A program made the position numbers and the translations under genes. Shown piece by piece: positions 49,243 to 63,003 of a stretch of DNA of 64,000 nucleotides. Under the pieces are notes generated by a model, which was not told the DNA's origin, did no database searches, and was given only the letters and a program-made list of their open reading frames with translations. Source of the stretch: Canna indica (taxonomy: Eukaryota > Streptophyta > Magnoliopsida > Zingiberales > Cannaceae); NCBI GenBank assembly GCA_034359265.1, contig CP136898.1, forward strand, positions 56,595,501 to 56,659,500. The letters run 5' to 3'. Each line of letters starts with the position of its first letter. The first letter of the stretch is position 1.

Positions 49243-52200
49243 GAGCGACTCCAGAACATTCACTGTGATGGGAGAAGTTGTTAATCGAGTTATATTTGAT
49301 AGACTAATGCAAAGAATTGCACAATTTTTTTAATAGAATCTTGAACGAAGCCGACTGATTGAACTTCGGGGTATCGGTTCGAAACGAACAGAAATCTGAG
49401 TCGCGAGCGACTCCAGAACATTCACTGTGATGGGAGAAGTTGTTAATCGAGTTATTTATGACAAACTAATGCAAAGAATTGCACGCTTTTTGGAATAGAA
49501 TCTTCAACGAAGTCGACTGATTGAACTTCAGGGTATCGGCTAGAAACGCCCAGCAATCTGAGTCCCGAGCGACTCCAGAACATTCACTGTGATGGGAGAA
49601 GTTGTTAATCGAGTTATATTTGATAGACTAATGCAAAGAATTGCACAATTTTTTTAATAGAATCTTGAACGAAGCCGACTTATTGAACTTCGGGGTATCG
49701 GTTCGAAACGAACAGAAATCTGAGTCGCGAGCGACTCCAGAACATTCACTGTGATGGGAGAAGTTGTTAATCGAGTTATTTATGACAAACTAATGCAAAG
49801 AATTGCACGCTTTTTGGAATAGAATCTTCAACGAAGCCGACTGATTGAACTTCTGGGTATCGGCTAGAAACGCCCAGCAATCTGAGTCCCGAGCGACTCC
49901 AGAACATTCACTGTGATGGGAGAAGTTGTTAATCTAGTTAGTTATGACAAACTAATGCAAAGAATTGCAAGCTTTATGGAATAGAATCTTCAACGAAGCC
50001 GACTGATTGAACTTCAGGGTATCGGCTAGAAACGCCCAGCAATCTGAGTCCCGAGCGACTCCAGAACATTCACTGTGATGGGAGAAGTTGTTAATCGAGT
50101 TATTTATGACAAACTAATGCAAAGAATTGCACGCTTTTTGGAATAGAATCTTCAACGAAGTCGACTGATTGAACTTCAGGGTATCGGCTAGAAACGCCCA
50201 GCAATCTGAGTCGCGAGCGACTCCAGAACATTCACTGTGATGGGAGAAGTTGTTAATCGAGTTATATTTGATAGACTAATGCAAAGAATTGCACAATTTT
50301 TTGAATAGAATCTTGAACGAAGCCGACTGATTGATCTTCGGGGTATCGGTTCGAAACGAACAGAAATCTGAGTCGCGAGCGACTCCAGAACATTCACTGT
50401 GATGGGAGAAGTTGTTAATCTAGTTAGTTATGACAAACTAATGCAAAGAATTGCAAGCTTTTTGGAATAGAATCTTCAACGAAGCCGACTGATTGAACTT
50501 CAGGGTATCGGCTAGAAACGCCCAGCAATCTGAGTCCTGAGCGACTCCAGAACATTCACTGTGATGGGAGAAGTTGTTAATCGAGTTATTTATGACAAAC
50601 TAATGCAAAGAATTGCACGCTTTTTGGAATAGAATCTTCAACGAAGTCGACTGATTGAACTTCAGGGTATCGGCTAGAAACGCCCAGCAATCTGAGTCGC
50701 GAGCGACTCCAGAACATTCACTGTGATGGGAGAAGTTGTTAATCGAGTTATTTATGACAAACTAATGCAAAGAATTGCACGCTTTTTGGAATAGAATCTT
50801 CAACGAAGTCGACTGATTGAACTTCAGGGTATCGGATAGAAACGCCCAGCAATCTGAGTCCCGAGCGACTCCAGAACATTCACTGTGATGGGAGAAGTTG
50901 TTAATCGAGTTATATTTGATAGACTAATGCAAAGAATTGCACAATTTTTTTAATAGAATCTTGAACGAAGCCGACTGATTGAACTTCGGGGTATCGGTTC
51001 GAAACGAACAGAAATCTGAGTCGCGAGCGACTCCAGAACATTCACTGTGATGGGAGAAGTTGTTAATCGAGTTATTTATGACAAACTAATGCAAAGAATT
51101 GCACGCTTTTTGGAATAGAATCTTCAACGAAGTCGACTGATTGAACTTCAGGGTATCGGCTAGAAACGCCCAGCAATCTGAGTCGCGAGCGACTCCAGAA
51201 CATTCACTGTGATGGGAGAAGTTGTTAATCGAGTTATATTTGATAGACTAATGCAAAGAATTGCACAATTTTTTTAATAGAATCTTGAACGAAGCCGACT
51301 GATTGATCTTCGGGGTATCGGTTCGAAACGAACAGAAATCTGAGTCGCGAGCGACTCCAGAACATTCACTGTGATGGGAGAAGTTGTTAATCGAGTTATT
51401 TATGACAAACTAATGCAAAGAATTGCACGCTTTTTGGAATAGAATCTTCAACGAAGTCGACTGATTGAACTTCAGGGTATCGGCTAGAAACGCCCAGCAA
51501 TCTGAGTCCCGAGCGACTCCAGAACATTCACTGTGATGGGAGAAGTTGTTAATCGAGTTATATTTGATAGACTAATGCAAAGAATTGCACAATTTTTTTA
51601 ATAGAATCTTGAACGAAGCCGACTTATTGATCTTCGGGGTATCGGTTCGAAACGAACAGAAATCTGAGTCGCGAGCGACTCCAGAACATTCACTGTGATG
51701 GGAGAAGTTGTTAATCGAGTTATATTTGATAGACTAATGCAAAGAATTGCACAATTTTTTTAATAGAATCTTGAACGAAGCCGACTGATTGAACTTCGGG
51801 GTATCGGTTCGAAACGAACAGAAATCTGAGTCGCGAGCGACTCCAGAACATTCACTGTGATGGGAGAAGTTGTTAATCGAGTTATTTATGACAAACTAAT
51901 GCAAAGAATTGCACGCTTTTTGGAATAGAATCTTCAACGAAGTCGACTGATTGAACTTCAGGGTATCGGCTAGAAACGCCCAGCAATCTGAGTCCCGAGC
52001 GACTCCAGAACATTCACTGTGATGGGAGAAGTTGTTAATCGAGTTATATTTGATAGACTAATGCAAAGAATTGCACAATTTTTTTAATAGAATCTTGAAC
52101 GAAGCCGACTTATTGAACTTCGGGGTATCGGTTCGAAACGAACAGAAATCTGAGTCGCGAGCGACTCCAGAACATTCACTGTGATGGGAGAAGTTGTTAA

Positions 52201-55200
52201 TCGAGTTATTTATGACAAACTAATGCAAAGAATTGCACGCTTTTTGGAATAGAATCTTCAACGAAGCCGACTGATTGAACTTCAGGGTATCGGCTAGAAA
52301 CGCCCAGCAATCTAAGTCCCGAGCGACTCCAGAACATTCACTGTGATGGGAGAAGTTGTTAATCGAGTTATTTATGACAAACTAATGCAAAGAATTGCAA
52401 GCTTTTTGGAATAGAATCTTCAACGAAGCCGACAGATTGAACTTCAGGGTATCGGCTAGAAACGCCCAGCAATCTGAGTCCCGAGCGACTCCAGAACATT
52501 CACTGTGATGGGAGAAGTTGTTAATCGAGTTATTTATGACAAACTAATGCAAAGAATTGCACGCTTTTTGGAATAGAATCTTCAACGAAGTAGACTGATT
52601 GAACTTCAGGGTATCGGCTAGAAACGCCCAGCAATCTGAGTCGCGAGCGACTCCAGAACATTCACTGTGATGGGAGAAGTTGTTAATCGAGTTATATTTG
52701 ATAGACTAATGCAAAGAATTGCACAATTTTTTGAATAGAATCTTGAACGAAGCCGACTGATTGATCTTCGGGGTATCGGTTCGAAACGAACAGAAATCTG
52801 AGTCGCGAGCGACTCCAGAACATTCACTGTGATGGGAGAAGTTGTTAATCGAGTTATATTTGATAGACTAATGCAAAGAATTGCACAATTTTTTTAATAG
52901 AATCTTGAACGAAGCCGACTGATTGAACTTCGGGGTATCGGTTCGAAACGAACAGAAATCTGAGTCGCGAGCGACTCCAGAACATTCACTGTGATGGGAG
53001 AAGTTGTTAATCGAGTTATTTATGACAAACTAATGCAAAGAATTGCACGCTTTTTGGAATAGAATCTTCAACGAAGTCGACTGATTGAACTTCAGGGTAT
53101 CGGCTAGAAACGCCCAGCAATCTGAGTCCCGAGCGACTCCAGAACATTCACTGTGATGGGAGAAGTTGTTAATCGAGTTATATTTGATAGACTAATGCAA
53201 AGAATTGCACAATTTTTTTAATAGAATCTTGAACGAAGCCGACTTATTGAACTTCGGGGTATCGGTTCGAAACGAACAGAAATCTGAGTCGCGAGCGACT
53301 CCAGAACATTCACTGTGATGGGAGAAGTTGTTAATCGAGTTATTTATGACAAACTAATGCAAAGAATTGCACGCTTTTTGGAATAGAATCTTCAACGAAG
53401 CCGACTGATTGAACTTCTGGGTATCGGCTAGAAACGCCCAGCAATCTGAGTCCCGAGCGACTCCAGAACATTCACTGTGATGGGAGAAGTTGTTAATCTA
53501 GTTAGTTATGACAAACTAATGCAAAGAATTGCAAGCTTTATGGAATAGAATCTTCAACGAAGCCGACTGATTGAACTTCAGGGTATCGGCTAGAAACGCC
53601 CAGCAATCTGAGTCCCGAGCGACTCCAGAACATTCACTGTGATGGGAGAAGTTGTTAATCGAGTTATTTATGACAAACTAATGCAAAGAATTGCACGCTT
53701 TTTGGAATAGAATCTTCAACGAAGTCGACTGATTGAACTTCAGGGTATCGGCTAGAAACGCCCAGCAATCTGAGTCGCGAGCGACTCCAGAACATTCACT
53801 GTGATGGGAGAAGTTGTTAATCGAGTTATATTTGATAGACTAATGCAAAGAATTGCACAATTTTTTGAATAGAATCTTGAACGAAGCCGACTGATTGATC
53901 TTCGGGGTATCGGTTCGAAACGAACAGAAATCTGAGTCGCGAGCGACTCCAGAACATTCACTGTGATGGGAGAAGTTGTTAATCTAGTTAGTTATGACAA
54001 ACTAATGCAAAGAATTGCAAGCTTTTTGGAATAGAATCTTCAACGAAGCCGACTGATTGAACTTCAGGGTATCGGCTAGAAACGCCCAGCAATCTGAGTC
54101 CTGAGCGACTCCAGAACATTCACTGTGATGGGAGAAGTTGTTAATCGAGTTATTTATGACAAACTAATGCAAAGAATTGCACGCTTTTTGGAATAGAATC
54201 TTCAACGAAGTCGACTGATTGAACTTCAGGGTATCGGCTAGAAACGCCCAGCAATCTGAGTCGCGAGCGACTCCAGAACATTCACTGTGATGGGAGAAGT
54301 TGTTAATCGAGTTATTTATGACAAACTAATGCAAAGAATTGCACGCTTTTTGGAATAGAATCTTCAACGAAGTCGACTGATTGAACTTCAGGGTATCGGA
54401 TAGAAACGCCCAGCAATCTGAGTCCCGAGCGACTCCAGAACATTCACTGTGATGGGAGAAGTTGTTAATCGAGTTATATTTGATAGACTAATGCAAAGAA
54501 TTGCACAATTTTTTTAATAGAATCTTGAACGAAGCCGACTGATTGAACTTCGGGGTATCGGTTCGAAACGAACAGAAATCTGAGTCGCGAGCGACTCCAG
54601 AACATTCACTGTGATGGGAGAAGTTGTTAATCGAGTTATTTATGACAAACTAATGCAAAGAATTGCACGCTTTTTGGAATAGAATCTTCAACGAAGTCGA
54701 CTGATTGAACTTCAGGGTATCGGCTAGAAACGCCCAGCAATCTGAGTCGCGAGCGACTCCAGAACATTCACTGTGATGGGAGAAGTTGTTAATCGAGTTA
54801 TATTTGATAGACTAATGCAAAGAATTGCACAATTTTTTTAATAGAATCTTGAACGAAGCCGACTGATTGATCTTCGGGGTATCGGTTCGAAACGAACAGA
54901 AATCTGAGTCGCGAGCGACTCCAGAACATTCACTGTGATGGGAGAAGTTGTTAATCGAGTTATTTATGACAAACTAATGCAAAGAATTGCACGCTTTTTG
55001 GAATAGAATCTTCAACGAAGTCGACTGATTGAACTTCAGGGTATCGGCTAGAAACGCCCAGCAATCTGAGTCCCGAGCGACTCCAGAACATTCACTGTGA
55101 TGGGAGAAGTTGTTAATCGAGTTATATTTGATAGACTAATGCAAAGAATTGCACAATTTTTTTAATAGAATCTTGAACGAAGCCGACTTATTGATCTTCG

Positions 55201-55236
55201 GGGTATCGGTTCGAAACGAACAGAAATCTGAGTCGC
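49243..55236. repeat. 37-mer HOR copy 2 (5,994 bp)
   Basis: Same 22-mer (49,243-52,806) plus 15-mer (52,807-55,236) structure with the same private variants at +5,994, for example gctttatgg at 49,891 and 53,455, and gaagtagactg at 52,483. The ttgagagac change of copy 1 is absent. Confidence 0.9.
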
Positions 55237-57180
55237 GAGCGACTCCAGAACATTCACTGTGATGGGAGAAGTTGTTAATCGAGTTATATTTGATAGACTA
55301 ATGCAAAGAATTGCACAATTTTTTTAATAGAATCTTGAACGAAGCCGACTGATTGAACTTCGGGGTATCGGTTCGAAACGAACAGAAATCTGAGTCGCGA
55401 GCGACTCCAGAACATTCACTGTGATGGGAGAAGTTGTTAATCGAGTTATTTATGACAAACTAATGCAAAGAATTGCACGCTTTTTGGAATAGAATCTTCA
55501 ACGAAGTCGACTGATTGAACTTCAGGGTATCGGCTAGAAACGCCCAGCAATCTGAGTCCCGAGCGACTCCAGAACATTCACTGTGATGGGAGAAGTTGTT
55601 AATCGAGTTATATTTGATAGACTAATGCAAAGAATTGCACAATTTTTTTAATAGAATCTTGAACGAAGCCGACTTATTGAACTTCGGGGTATCGGTTCGA
55701 AACGAACAGAAATCTGAGTCGCGAGCGACTCCAGAACATTCACTGTGATGGGAGAAGTTGTTAATCGAGTTATTTATGACAAACTAATGCAAAGAATTGC
55801 ACGCTTTTTGGAATAGAATCTTCAACGAAGCCGACTGATTGAACTTCTGGGTATCGGCTAGAAACGCCCAGCAATCTGAGTCCCGAGCGACTCCAGAACA
55901 TTCACTGTGATGGGAGAAGTTGTTAATCTAGTTAGTTATGACAAACTAATGCAAAGAATTGCAAGCTTTATGGAATAGAATCTTCAACGAAGCCGACTGA
56001 TTGAACTTCAGGGTATCGGCTAGAAACGCCCAGCAATCTGAGTCCCGAGCGACTCCAGAACATTCACTGTGATGGGAGAAGTTGTTAATCGAGTTATTTA
56101 TGACAAACTAATGCAAAGAATTGCACGCTTTTTGGAATAGAATCTTCAACGAAGTCGACTGATTGAACTTCAGGGTATCGGCTAGAAACGCCCAGCAATC
56201 TGAGTCGCGAGCGACTCCAGAACATTCACTGTGATGGGAGAAGTTGTTAATCGAGTTATATTTGATAGACTAATGCAAAGAATTGCACAATTTTTTGAAT
56301 AGAATCTTGAACGAAGCCGACTGATTGATCTTCGGGGTATCGGTTCGAAACGAACAGAAATCTGAGTCGCGAGCGACTCCAGAACATTCACTGTGATGGG
56401 AGAAGTTGTTAATCTAGTTAGTTATGACAAACTAATGCAAAGAATTGCAAGCTTTTTGGAATAGAATCTTCAACGAAGCCGACTGATTGAACTTCAGGGT
56501 ATCGGCTAGAAACGCCCAGCAATCTGAGTCCTGAGCGACTCCAGAACATTCACTGTGATGGGAGAAGTTGTTAATCGAGTTATTTATGACAAACTAATGC
56601 AAAGAATTGCACGCTTTTTGGAATAGAATCTTCAACGAAGTCGACTGATTGAACTTCAGGGTATCGGCTAGAAACGCCCAGCAATCTGAGTCGCGAGCGA
56701 CTCCAGAACATTCACTGTGATGGGAGAAGTTGTTAATCGAGTTATTTATGACAAACTAATGCAAAGAATTGCACGCTTTTTGGAATAGAATCTTCAACGA
56801 AGTCGACTGATTGAACTTCAGGGTATCGGATAGAAACGCCCAGCAATCTGAGTCCCGAGCGACTCCAGAACATTCACTGTGATGGGAGAAGTTGTTAATC
56901 GAGTTATATTTGATAGACTAATGCAAAGAATTGCACAATTTTTTTAATAGAATCTTGAACGAAGCCGACTGATTGAACTTCGGGGTATCGGTTCGAAACG
57001 AACAGAAATCTGAGTCGCGAGCGACTCCAGAACATTCACTGTGATGGGAGAAGTTGTTAATCGAGTTATTTATGACAAACTAATGCAAAGAATTGCACGC
57101 TTTTTGGAATAGAATCTTCAACGAAGTCGACTGATTGAACTTCAGGGTATCGGCTAGAAACGCCCAGCAATCTGAGTCGC
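55237..57180. repeat. 37-mer HOR copy 3, truncated to 12 units
   Basis: C2-B-C3-D-A(gctttatgg)-B-C-A(tcctgag)-B-B(atcggatag)-C2-B follows the first twelve units of the 37-mer. The next unit is C3 where C4 is expected, so the copy breaks near 57,181. Confidence 0.85.
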
Positions 57181-59448
57181 GAGCGACTCCAGAACATTCA
57201 CTGTGATGGGAGAAGTTGTTAATCGAGTTATATTTGATAGACTAATGCAAAGAATTGCACAATTTTTTTAATAGAATCTTGAACGAAGCCGACTTATTGA
57301 ACTTCGGGGTATCGGTTCGAAACGAACAGAAATCTGAGTCGCGAGCGACTCCAGAACATTCACTGTGATGGGAGAAGTTGTTAATCGAGTTATTTATGAC
57401 AAACTAATGCAAAGAATTGCACGCTTTTTGGAATAGAATCTTCAACGAAGTCGACTGATTGAACTTCAGGGTATCGGCTAGAAACGCCCAGCAATCTGAG
57501 TCCCGAGCGACTCCAGAACATTCACTGTGATGGGAGAAGTTGTTAATCGAGTTATATTTGATAGACTAATGCAAAGAATTGCACAATTTTTTTAATAGAA
57601 TCTTGAACGAAGCCGACTTATTGAACTTCGGGGTATCGGTTCGAAACGAACAGAAATCTGAGTCGCGAGCGACTCCAGAACATTCACTGTGATGGGAGAA
57701 GTTGTTAATCGAGTTATTTATGACAAACTAATGCAAAGAATTGCACGCTTTTTGGAATAGAATCTTCAACGAAGCCGACTGATTGAACTTCTGGGTATCG
57801 GCTAGAAACGCCCAGCAATCTGAGTCCCGAGCGACTCCAGAACATTCACTGTGATGGGAGAAGTTGTTAATCTAGTTAGTTATGACAAACTAATGCAAAG
57901 AATTGCAAGCTTTATGGAATAGAATCTTCAACGAAGCCGACTGATTGAACTTCAGGGTATCGGCTAGAAACGCCCAGCAATCTGAGTCCCGAGCGACTCC
58001 AGAACATTCACTGTGATGGGAGAAGTTGTTAATCGAGTTATTTATGACAAACTAATGCAAAGAATTGCACGCTTTTTGGAATAGAATCTTCAACGAAGTC
58101 GACTGATTGAACTTCAGGGTATCGGCTAGAAACGCCCAGCAATCTGAGTCGCGAGCGACTCCAGAACATTCACTGTGATGGGAGAAGTTGTTAATCGAGT
58201 TATATTTGATAGACTAATGCAAAGAATTGCACAATTTTTTGAATAGAATCTTGAACGAAGCCGACTGATTGATCTTCGGGGTATCGGTTCGAAACGAACA
58301 GAAATCTGAGTCGCGAGCGACTCCAGAACATTCACTGTGATGGGAGAAGTTGTTAATCTAGTTAGTTATGACAAACTAATGCAAAGAATTGCAAGCTTTT
58401 TGGAATAGAATCTTCAACGAAGCCGACTGATTGAACTTCAGGGTATCGGCTAGAAACGCCCAGCAATCTGAGTCCTGAGCGACTCCAGAACATTCACTGT
58501 GATGGGAGAAGTTGTTAATCGAGTTATTTATGACAAACTAATGCAAAGAATTGCACGCTTTTTGGAATAGAATCTTCAACGAAGTCGACTGATTGAACTT
58601 CAGGGTATCGGCTAGAAACGCCCAGCAATCTGAGTCGCGAGCGACTCCAGAACATTCACTGTGATGGGAGAAGTTGTTAATCGAGTTATTTATGACAAAC
58701 TAATGCAAAGAATTGCACGCTTTTTGGAATAGAATCTTCAACGAAGTCGACTGATTGAACTTCAGGGTATCGGATAGAAACGCCCAGCAATCTGAGTCCC
58801 GAGCGACTCCAGAACATTCACTGTGATGGGAGAAGTTGTTAATCGAGTTATATTTGATAGACTAATGCAAAGAATTGCACAATTTTTTTAATAGAATCTT
58901 GAACGAAGCCGACTGATTGAACTTCGGGGTATCGGTTCGAAACGAACAGAAATCTGAGTCGCGAGCGACTCCAGAACATTCACTGTGATGGGAGAAGTTG
59001 TTAATCGAGTTATTTATGACAAACTAATGCAAAGAATTGCACGCTTTTTGGAATAGAATCTTCAACGAAGTCGACTGATTGAACTTCAGGGTATCGGCTA
59101 GAAACGCCCAGCAATCTGAGTCGCGAGCGACTCCAGAACATTCACTGTGATGGGAGAAGTTGTTAATCGAGTTATATTTGATAGACTAATGCAAAGAATT
59201 GCACAATTTTTTTAATAGAATCTTGAACGAAGCCGACTGATTGATCTTCGGGGTATCGGTTCGAAACGAACAGAAATCTGAGTCGCGAGCGACTCCAGAA
59301 CATTCACTGTGATGGGAGAAGTTGTTAATCGAGTTATTTATGACAAACTAATGCAAAGAATTGCACGCTTTTTGGAATAGAATCTTCAACGAAGCCGACT
59401 GATTGAACTTCTGGGTATCGGCTAGAAACGCCCAGCAATCTGAGTCCC
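57181..59448. repeat. Mosaic segment of 14 units
   Basis: Order C3-B-C3-D-A(gctttatgg)-B-C-A(tcctgag)-B-B(atcggatag)-C2-B-C4-D. It contains a further 10-unit piece of the 37-mer (57,505-59,124 region) with altered flanks, consistent with repeated out-of-register exchange at the edge of that block. Confidence 0.82.
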
Positions 59449-61221
59449 GAGCGACTCCAGAACATTCACTGTGATGGGAGAAGTTGTTAATCTAGTTAGT
59501 TATGACAAACTAATGCAAAGAATTGCAAGCTTTTTGGAATAGAATCTTCAACGAAGCCGACTGATTGAACTTCAGGGTATCGGCTAGAAACGCCCAGCAA
59601 TCTGAGTCCTGAGCGACTCCAGAACATTCACTGTGATGGGAGAAGTTGTTAATCGAGTTATTTATGACAAACTAATTGCACGCTTTTTGGAATAGAATCT
59701 TCAACGAAGTCGACTGATTGAACTTCAGGGTATCGGCTAGAAACGCCCAGCAATCTGAGTCGCGAGCGACTCCAGAACATTCACTGTGATGGGAGAAGTT
59801 GTTAATCGAGTTATTTATGACAAACTAATGCAAAGAATTGCACGCTTTTTGGAATAGAATCTTCAACGAAGTCGACTGATTGAACTTCAGGGTATCGGAT
59901 AGAAACGCCCAGCAATCTGAGTCCCGAGCGACTCCAGAACATTCACTGTGATGGGAGAAGTTGTTAATCGAGTTATATTTGATAGACTAATGCAAAGAAT
60001 TGCACAATTTTTTTAATAGAATCTTGAACGAAGCCGACTGATTGAACTTCGGGGTATCGGTTCGAAACGAACAGAAATCTGAGTCGCGAGCGACTCCAGA
60101 ACATTCACTGTGATGGGAGAAGTTGTTAATCGAGTTATTTATGACAAACTAATGCAAAGAATTGCACGCTTTTTGGAATAGAATCTTCAACGAAGTCGAC
60201 TGATTGAACTTCAGGGTATCGGCTAGAAACGCCCAGCAATCTGAGTCCCGAGCGACTCCAGAACATTCACTGTGATGGGAGAAGTTGTTAATCGAGTTAT
60301 ATTTGATAGACTAATGCAAAGAATTGCACAATTTTTTTAATAGAATCTTGAACGAAGCCGACTTATTGAACTTCGGGGTATCGGTTCGAAACGAACAGAA
60401 ATCTGAGTCGCGAGCGACTCCAGAACATTCACTGTGATGGGAGAAGTTGTTAATCGAGTTATTTATGACAAACTAATGCAAAGAATTGCACGCTTTTTGG
60501 AATAGAATCTTCAACGAAGCCGACTGATTGAACTTCAGGGTATCGGCTAGAAACGCCCAGCAATCTAAGTCCCGAGCGACTCCAGAACATTCACTGTGAT
60601 GGGAGAAGTTGTTAATCGAGTTATTTATGACAAACTAATGCAAAGAATTGCAAGCTTTTTGGAATAGAATCTTCAACGAAGCCGACAGATTGAACTTCAG
60701 GGTATCGGCTAGAAACGCCCAGCAATCTGAGTCCCGAGCGACTCCAGAACATTCACTGTGATGGGAGAAGTTGTTAATCGAGTTATTTATGACAAACTAA
60801 TGCAAAGAATTGCACGTTTTTTGGAATAGAATCTTCAACGAAGTCGACTGATTGAACTTCAGGGTATCGGCTAGAAACGCCCAGCAATCTGAGTCCCGAG
60901 CGACACCAGAACATTCACTGTGATGGGAGAAGTTGTTAATCTAGTTAGTTATGACAAACTAATGCAAAGAATTGCACGCTTTTTGGAATAGAATCTTCAA
61001 CGAAGCCGACTGATTGAACTTCAGGGTATCGGCTAGAAACGCCCAGCAATCTGAGTCCCGAGCGACTCCAGAACATTCACTGTGATGGGAGAAGTTGTTA
61101 ATCGAGTTATATTTGATAGACTAATGCAAAGAATTGCACAATTTTTTGAATAGAATCTTGAACGAAGCCGACTGATTGATCTTCGGGGTATCGGTTCGAA
61201 ACGAACAGAAATCTGAGTCGC
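59449..61221. repeat. 11-mer HOR copy 1 (1,773 bp, with 9-bp deletion)
   Basis: Order A-B(9-bp deletion)-B-C2-B-C3-B'-A''-B-A-C. Private markers are gcacgttttttgg in the B at 60,736 and gcgacaccag at the start of the A at 60,898, which has an A left block but gcacgctttt in the middle. Confidence 0.87.
59611..59763. repeat. Class B monomer with 9-bp deletion (153 bp)
   Basis: Reads actaattgcacgc near 59,671 where other units have nine more bases (gcaaagaat). The lost segment is flanked by aat on both sides, consistent with slippage between short direct repeats. It removes one arm of the conserved inverted repeat at unit positions 66-79. It is the only unit in the window with this lesion. Confidence 0.92.
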
Positions 61222-63003
61222 GAGCGACTCCAGAACATTCACTGTGATGGGAGAAGTTGTTAATCGAGTTATTTATGACAAACTAATGCAAAGAATTGCA
61301 AGCTTTTTGGAATAGAATCTTCAACGAAGCCGACTGATTGAACTTCAGGGTATCGGCTAGAAACGCCCAGCAATCTGAGTCCTGAGCGACTCCAGAACAT
61401 TCACTGTGATGGGAGAAGTTGTTAATCGAGTTATTTATGACAAACTAATGCAAAGAATTGCACGCTTTTTGGAATAGAATCTTCAACGAAGTCGACTGAT
61501 TGAACTTCAGGGTATCGGCTAGAAACGCCCAGCAATCTGAGTCGCGAGCGACTCCAGAACATTCACTGTGATGGGAGAAGTTGTTAATCGAGTTATTTAT
61601 GACAAACTAATGCAAAGAATTGCACGCTTTTTGGAATAGAATCTTCAACGAAGTCGACTGATTGAACTTCAGGGTATCGGATAGAAACGCCCAGCAATCT
61701 GAGTCCCGAGCGACTCCAGAACATTCACTGTGATGGGAGAAGTTGTTAATCGAGTTATATTTGATAGACTAATGCAAAGAATTGCACAATTTTTTTAATA
61801 GAATCTTGAACGAAGCCGACTGATTGAACTTCGGGGTATCGGTTCGAAACGAACAGAAATCTGAGTCGCGAGCGACTCCAGAACATTCACTGTGATGGGA
61901 GAAGTTGTTAATCGAGTTATTTATGACAAACTAATGCAAAGAATTGCACGCTTTTTGGAATAGAATCTTCAACGAAGTCGACTGATTGAACTTCAGGGTA
62001 TCGGCTAGAAACGCCCAGCAATCTGAGTCCCGAGCGACTCCAGAACATTCACTGTGATGGGAGAAGTTGTTAATCGAGTTATATTTGATAGACTAATGCA
62101 AAGAATTGCACAATTTTTTTAATAGAATCTTGAACGAAGCCGACTTATTGAACTTCGGGGTATCGGTTCGAAACGAACAGAAATCTGAGTCGCGAGCGAC
62201 TCCAGAACATTCACTGTGATGGGAGAAGTTGTTAATCGAGTTATTTATGACAAACTAATGCAAAGAATTGCACGCTTTTTGGAATAGAATCTTCAACGAA
62301 GCCGACTGATTGAACTTCAGGGTATCGGCTAGAAACGCCCAGCAATCTAAGTCCCGAGCGACTCCAGAACATTCACTGTGATGGGAGAAGTTGTTAATCG
62401 AGTTATTTATGACAAACTAATGCAAAGAATTGCAAGCTTTTTGGAATAGAATCTTCAACGAAGCCGACAGATTGAACTTCAGGGTATCGGCTAGAAACGC
62501 CCAGCAATCTGAGTCCCGAGCGACTCCAGAACATTCACTGTGATGGGAGAAGTTGTTAATCGAGTTATTTATGACAAACTAATGCAAAGAATTGCACGTT
62601 TTTTGGAATAGAATCTTCAACGAAGTCGACTGATTGAACTTCAGGGTATCGGCTAGAAACGCCCAGCAATCTGAGTCCCGAGCGACACCAGAACATTCAC
62701 TGTGATGGGAGAAGTTGTTAATCTAGTTAGTTATGACAAACTAATGCAAAGAATTGCACGCTTTTTGGAATAGAATCTTCAACGAAGCCGACTGATTGAA
62801 CTTCAGGGTATCGGCTAGAAACGCCCAGCAATCTGAGTCCCGAGCGACTCCAGAACATTCACTGTGATGGGAGAAGTTGTTAATCGAGTTATATTTGATA
62901 GACTAATGCAAAGAATTGCACAATTTTTTGAATAGAATCTTGAACGAAGCCGACTGATTGATCTTCGGGGTATCGGTTCGAAACGAACAGAAATCTGAGT
63001 CGC
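61222..63003. repeat. 11-mer HOR copy 2 (1,782 bp)
   Basis: Order A''-like-B-B-C2-B-C3-B'-A''-B-A-C, with gcacgttttttgg (62,518) and gcgacaccag (62,680) as in the copy before. It lacks the 9-bp deletion, and its first unit has cgag in place of tctag, so the deletion arose after, or was lost in, the duplication. Confidence 0.87.
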
